Below, piece by piece: positions 13,317 through 14,723 of a stretch of 14,723 nt of DNA. Position numbers and translations under genes: made by a program. Within the stretch, counting starts at the first letter, position 1; each line of letters starts with the position of its first letter. The notes under the pieces are model-generated. The model was not told the DNA's origin, did no database searches, and saw nothing but the letters and a program-made list of their open reading frames with translations. Source of the DNA: SZUA-448 sp045627185 (GTDB lineage: Bacteria; Bacillota; Clostridia; Lachnospirales; Lachnospiraceae); assembly GCA_045627185.1 (NCBI GenBank), contig JAZQNE010000080.1, forward strand, positions 1-14,723, given 5' to 3'.

Positions 13317-14723
13317 ATGACGGTACAATCAGTCGGTTCCGTTACCGCGAAAATCAGCGCGGTTTCGAATCAGGCAGTACCTAATGCCGCGACTGACAGC
13401 TTCGTTAAAGTTTATGACAATTCCAGATTAAACAATAACGGGCAGACTGCAAGAAACCAGAGTAAAAAGAATACCGATTCCTTTACGGACAGCGCAGTCA
13501 GGTCAGACAAGCCCGCATCGAAGACTGTTGATGATTCGACCAGAGCTGATAAACCGGTAAAGGACGAAAAACCTGTTTATGAAATGGATAATTCTGTTTC
13601 AGAAACAAAAGAAAGCACAGATGCTGGAGCACTTGAGGAAGCACTTGCAGCACTTACGGAACTTCTGAATAAGATTTCGGAACTCTTAAAGCAGTTTTTT
13701 GATTCCAATGATGAAGAACTTGCAAATGCAGCAAATGAAATTTCGCTTAATCCCATGGATTTGATTTCCGGGGATGGCATAAAGGACCTTTTCCTTAAGA
13801 TGAACAATGCATCACCTGAAGACCTGCTTTCAAACGAGCAGCTTCTTTCAAACCTTTATGAGCTTCAGGATGCCATGAAAAAACTGGCGGAAGATATTCT
13901 TTCCGACAACATGAATCTTGAAAAACTTGCACAGATGGTTAATGCCGGAAACAATGAAGAACTTCTTCATAATCCTATGTTCAGAGAGGTATTTGATGAA
14001 TATCTTGCTGATGCATCCGAGGACATTTCCGAAAATGAACCGGTAATTGAAATTAAGGATTTGAGAGATAAAAATCCGGAAGTTATCAGTACGGATTCAC
14101 AGAAAGCAGATGAAACTGAAGAAATCAGTCTTAAACCCGTTTCGGAAAAAGATGATTCTTCAAAAAAGGAATCAGCCGGTGAAAAGCATGATTTCATTAC
14201 ACCGAATGCCTTTGCAAATAAAATTGCCAAAGCACTTGATGAAATGCAGAATGCAGAACCTGCAAAGCTTAATACCTTCAGGGATTTATATAACATTACC
14301 GGTCAGGTTATTGACAAAATCAAACTTACTCTTACTTCTGACGCATCCTCAATGGAAATTCAGCTGCATCCCGAACACCTCGGAAAAGTTGATCTCCAGA
14401 TAAGTTCCAAAAACGGAATTATGTCCGCAGAACTTACGGCACACAGCGAATCGGCAAAACGTGCACTTGAGGCAGGACTTGAAGACCTTAAGGTTTCTCT
14501 TGAACAGACAGGTCTCAAAATTGAAAACGTTGAAGTAACACTTGCAGATTTCGGTTTCAGACAGAGAGATGACAGAGAACAGGGCGAAGGCCGTGGCGAA
14601 AGTCATCATGGCAGAAGAAGAAACATCAGTGCTATTGCTGATGAAAACAATCTTCAGAAAGAGTTTGAAACGGTCAGCGACATTATGAAAGAATTAAACG
14701 GTAACAGCGTGGATTACACCGCT
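13317..14723 (+). CDS. fliK: Flagellar hook-length control protein FliK (3' end outside window)
   Basis: The frame is open for 469 codons from ATG 13317 to the window edge with no stop. AAGGAGG (13303-13309) is seven bases before the start, the best ribosome site in the window. Residues 1-110 are polar, rich in Ser, Asp, Lys and Asn, as in the secreted ruler part of FliK. A helical middle (about 100-200) follows. Near residues 335-420 lies the substrate-switch domain, with MEIQLHPEHLGKVDLQIS and SAELTAHSESAKRALEAGLE, a clear Flg_hook signature. FliK measures hook length and switches export from hook to filament proteins. The conserved domain ends before the window edge, so only a variable tail seems missing. 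flgD would be expected next. Confidence 0.9.
   Translation, partial: MTVQSVGSVTAKISAVSNQAVPNAATDSFVKVYDNSRLNNNGQTARNQSKKNTDSFTDSAVRSDKPASKTVDDSTRADKPVKDEKPVYEMDNSVSETKESTDAGALEEALAALTELLNKISELLKQFFDSNDEELANAANEISLNPMDLISGDGIKDLFLKMNNASPEDLLSNEQLLSNLYELQDAMKKLAEDILSDNMNLEKLAQMVNAGNNEELLHNPMFREVFDEYLADASEDISENEPVIEIKDLRDKNPEVISTDSQKADETEEISLKPVSEKDDSSKKESAGEKHDFITPNAFANKIAKALDEMQNAEPAKLNTFRDLYNITGQVIDKIKLTLTSDASSMEIQLHPEHLGKVDLQISSKNGIMSAELTAHSESAKRALEAGLEDLKVSLEQTGLKIENVEVTLADFGFRQRDDREQGEGRGESHHGRRRNISAIADENNLQKEFETVSDIMKELNGNSVDYTA

Overview
The window is about 14.7 kb of moderately AT-rich DNA from a motile Gram-positive anaerobe-type genome, most probably a Clostridia member near Lachnospiraceae (Butyrivibrio, Roseburia, Lachnospira). 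This rests on a clear CodY, a Firmicutes-type topoisomerase I with two C-terminal zinc ribbons, strong GGAGG ribosome sites, TTG starts, sigma-A promoters with U-tract terminators, and one flagellar gene order. Every supported gene is on the + strand. The genus is inference.

Region 1 (2-4129) is DNA processing. It holds the 3' part of a ComM/YifB-type AAA+ ATPase, dprA starting on the same bases as the comM stop, then topA, closed by a strong intrinsic terminator. ComM and DprA act on incoming single-stranded DNA during transformation, and TopA relaxes negative supercoils.

Region 2 (4130-5288) is codY as its own unit. It has an extended -10 promoter, a dyad over the -35 box, a long 5' leader with a 12-bp stem, a TTG start, and a GAAA-loop terminator.

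Region 3 (5289-14723, running off the end) is the start of the main flagellar operon: flgB-flgC-fliE-fliF-fliG-fliH-fliI-fliJ-ylxF-like-fliK. These supply the proximal rod (FlgB, FlgC, FliE), the MS ring (FliF), the switch (FliG), the export ATPase complex (FliH, FliI, FliJ), a membrane-anchored MgtE-N/MotE-like protein, and hook-length control (FliK, 3' end missing). A sigma-A promoter lies before flgB. An internal promoter with a perfect sigma-D/FliA -10 lies before fliK, so fliK and what follows could get a second, late-class input.

The genes are a known system, and I found no undescribed protein machinery. The parts least explained by standard annotation are non-coding: paired repeats before flgB, hairpins between flgB/flgC and fliE/fliF, the codY leader structure, and the sigma-D promoter with a dyad just downstream of it before fliK. 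The order dprA-topA-codY-flgB looks like a shortened form of the Bacillus order, in which trmFO, xerC/codV and hslVU (clpQY) lie between topA and codY.
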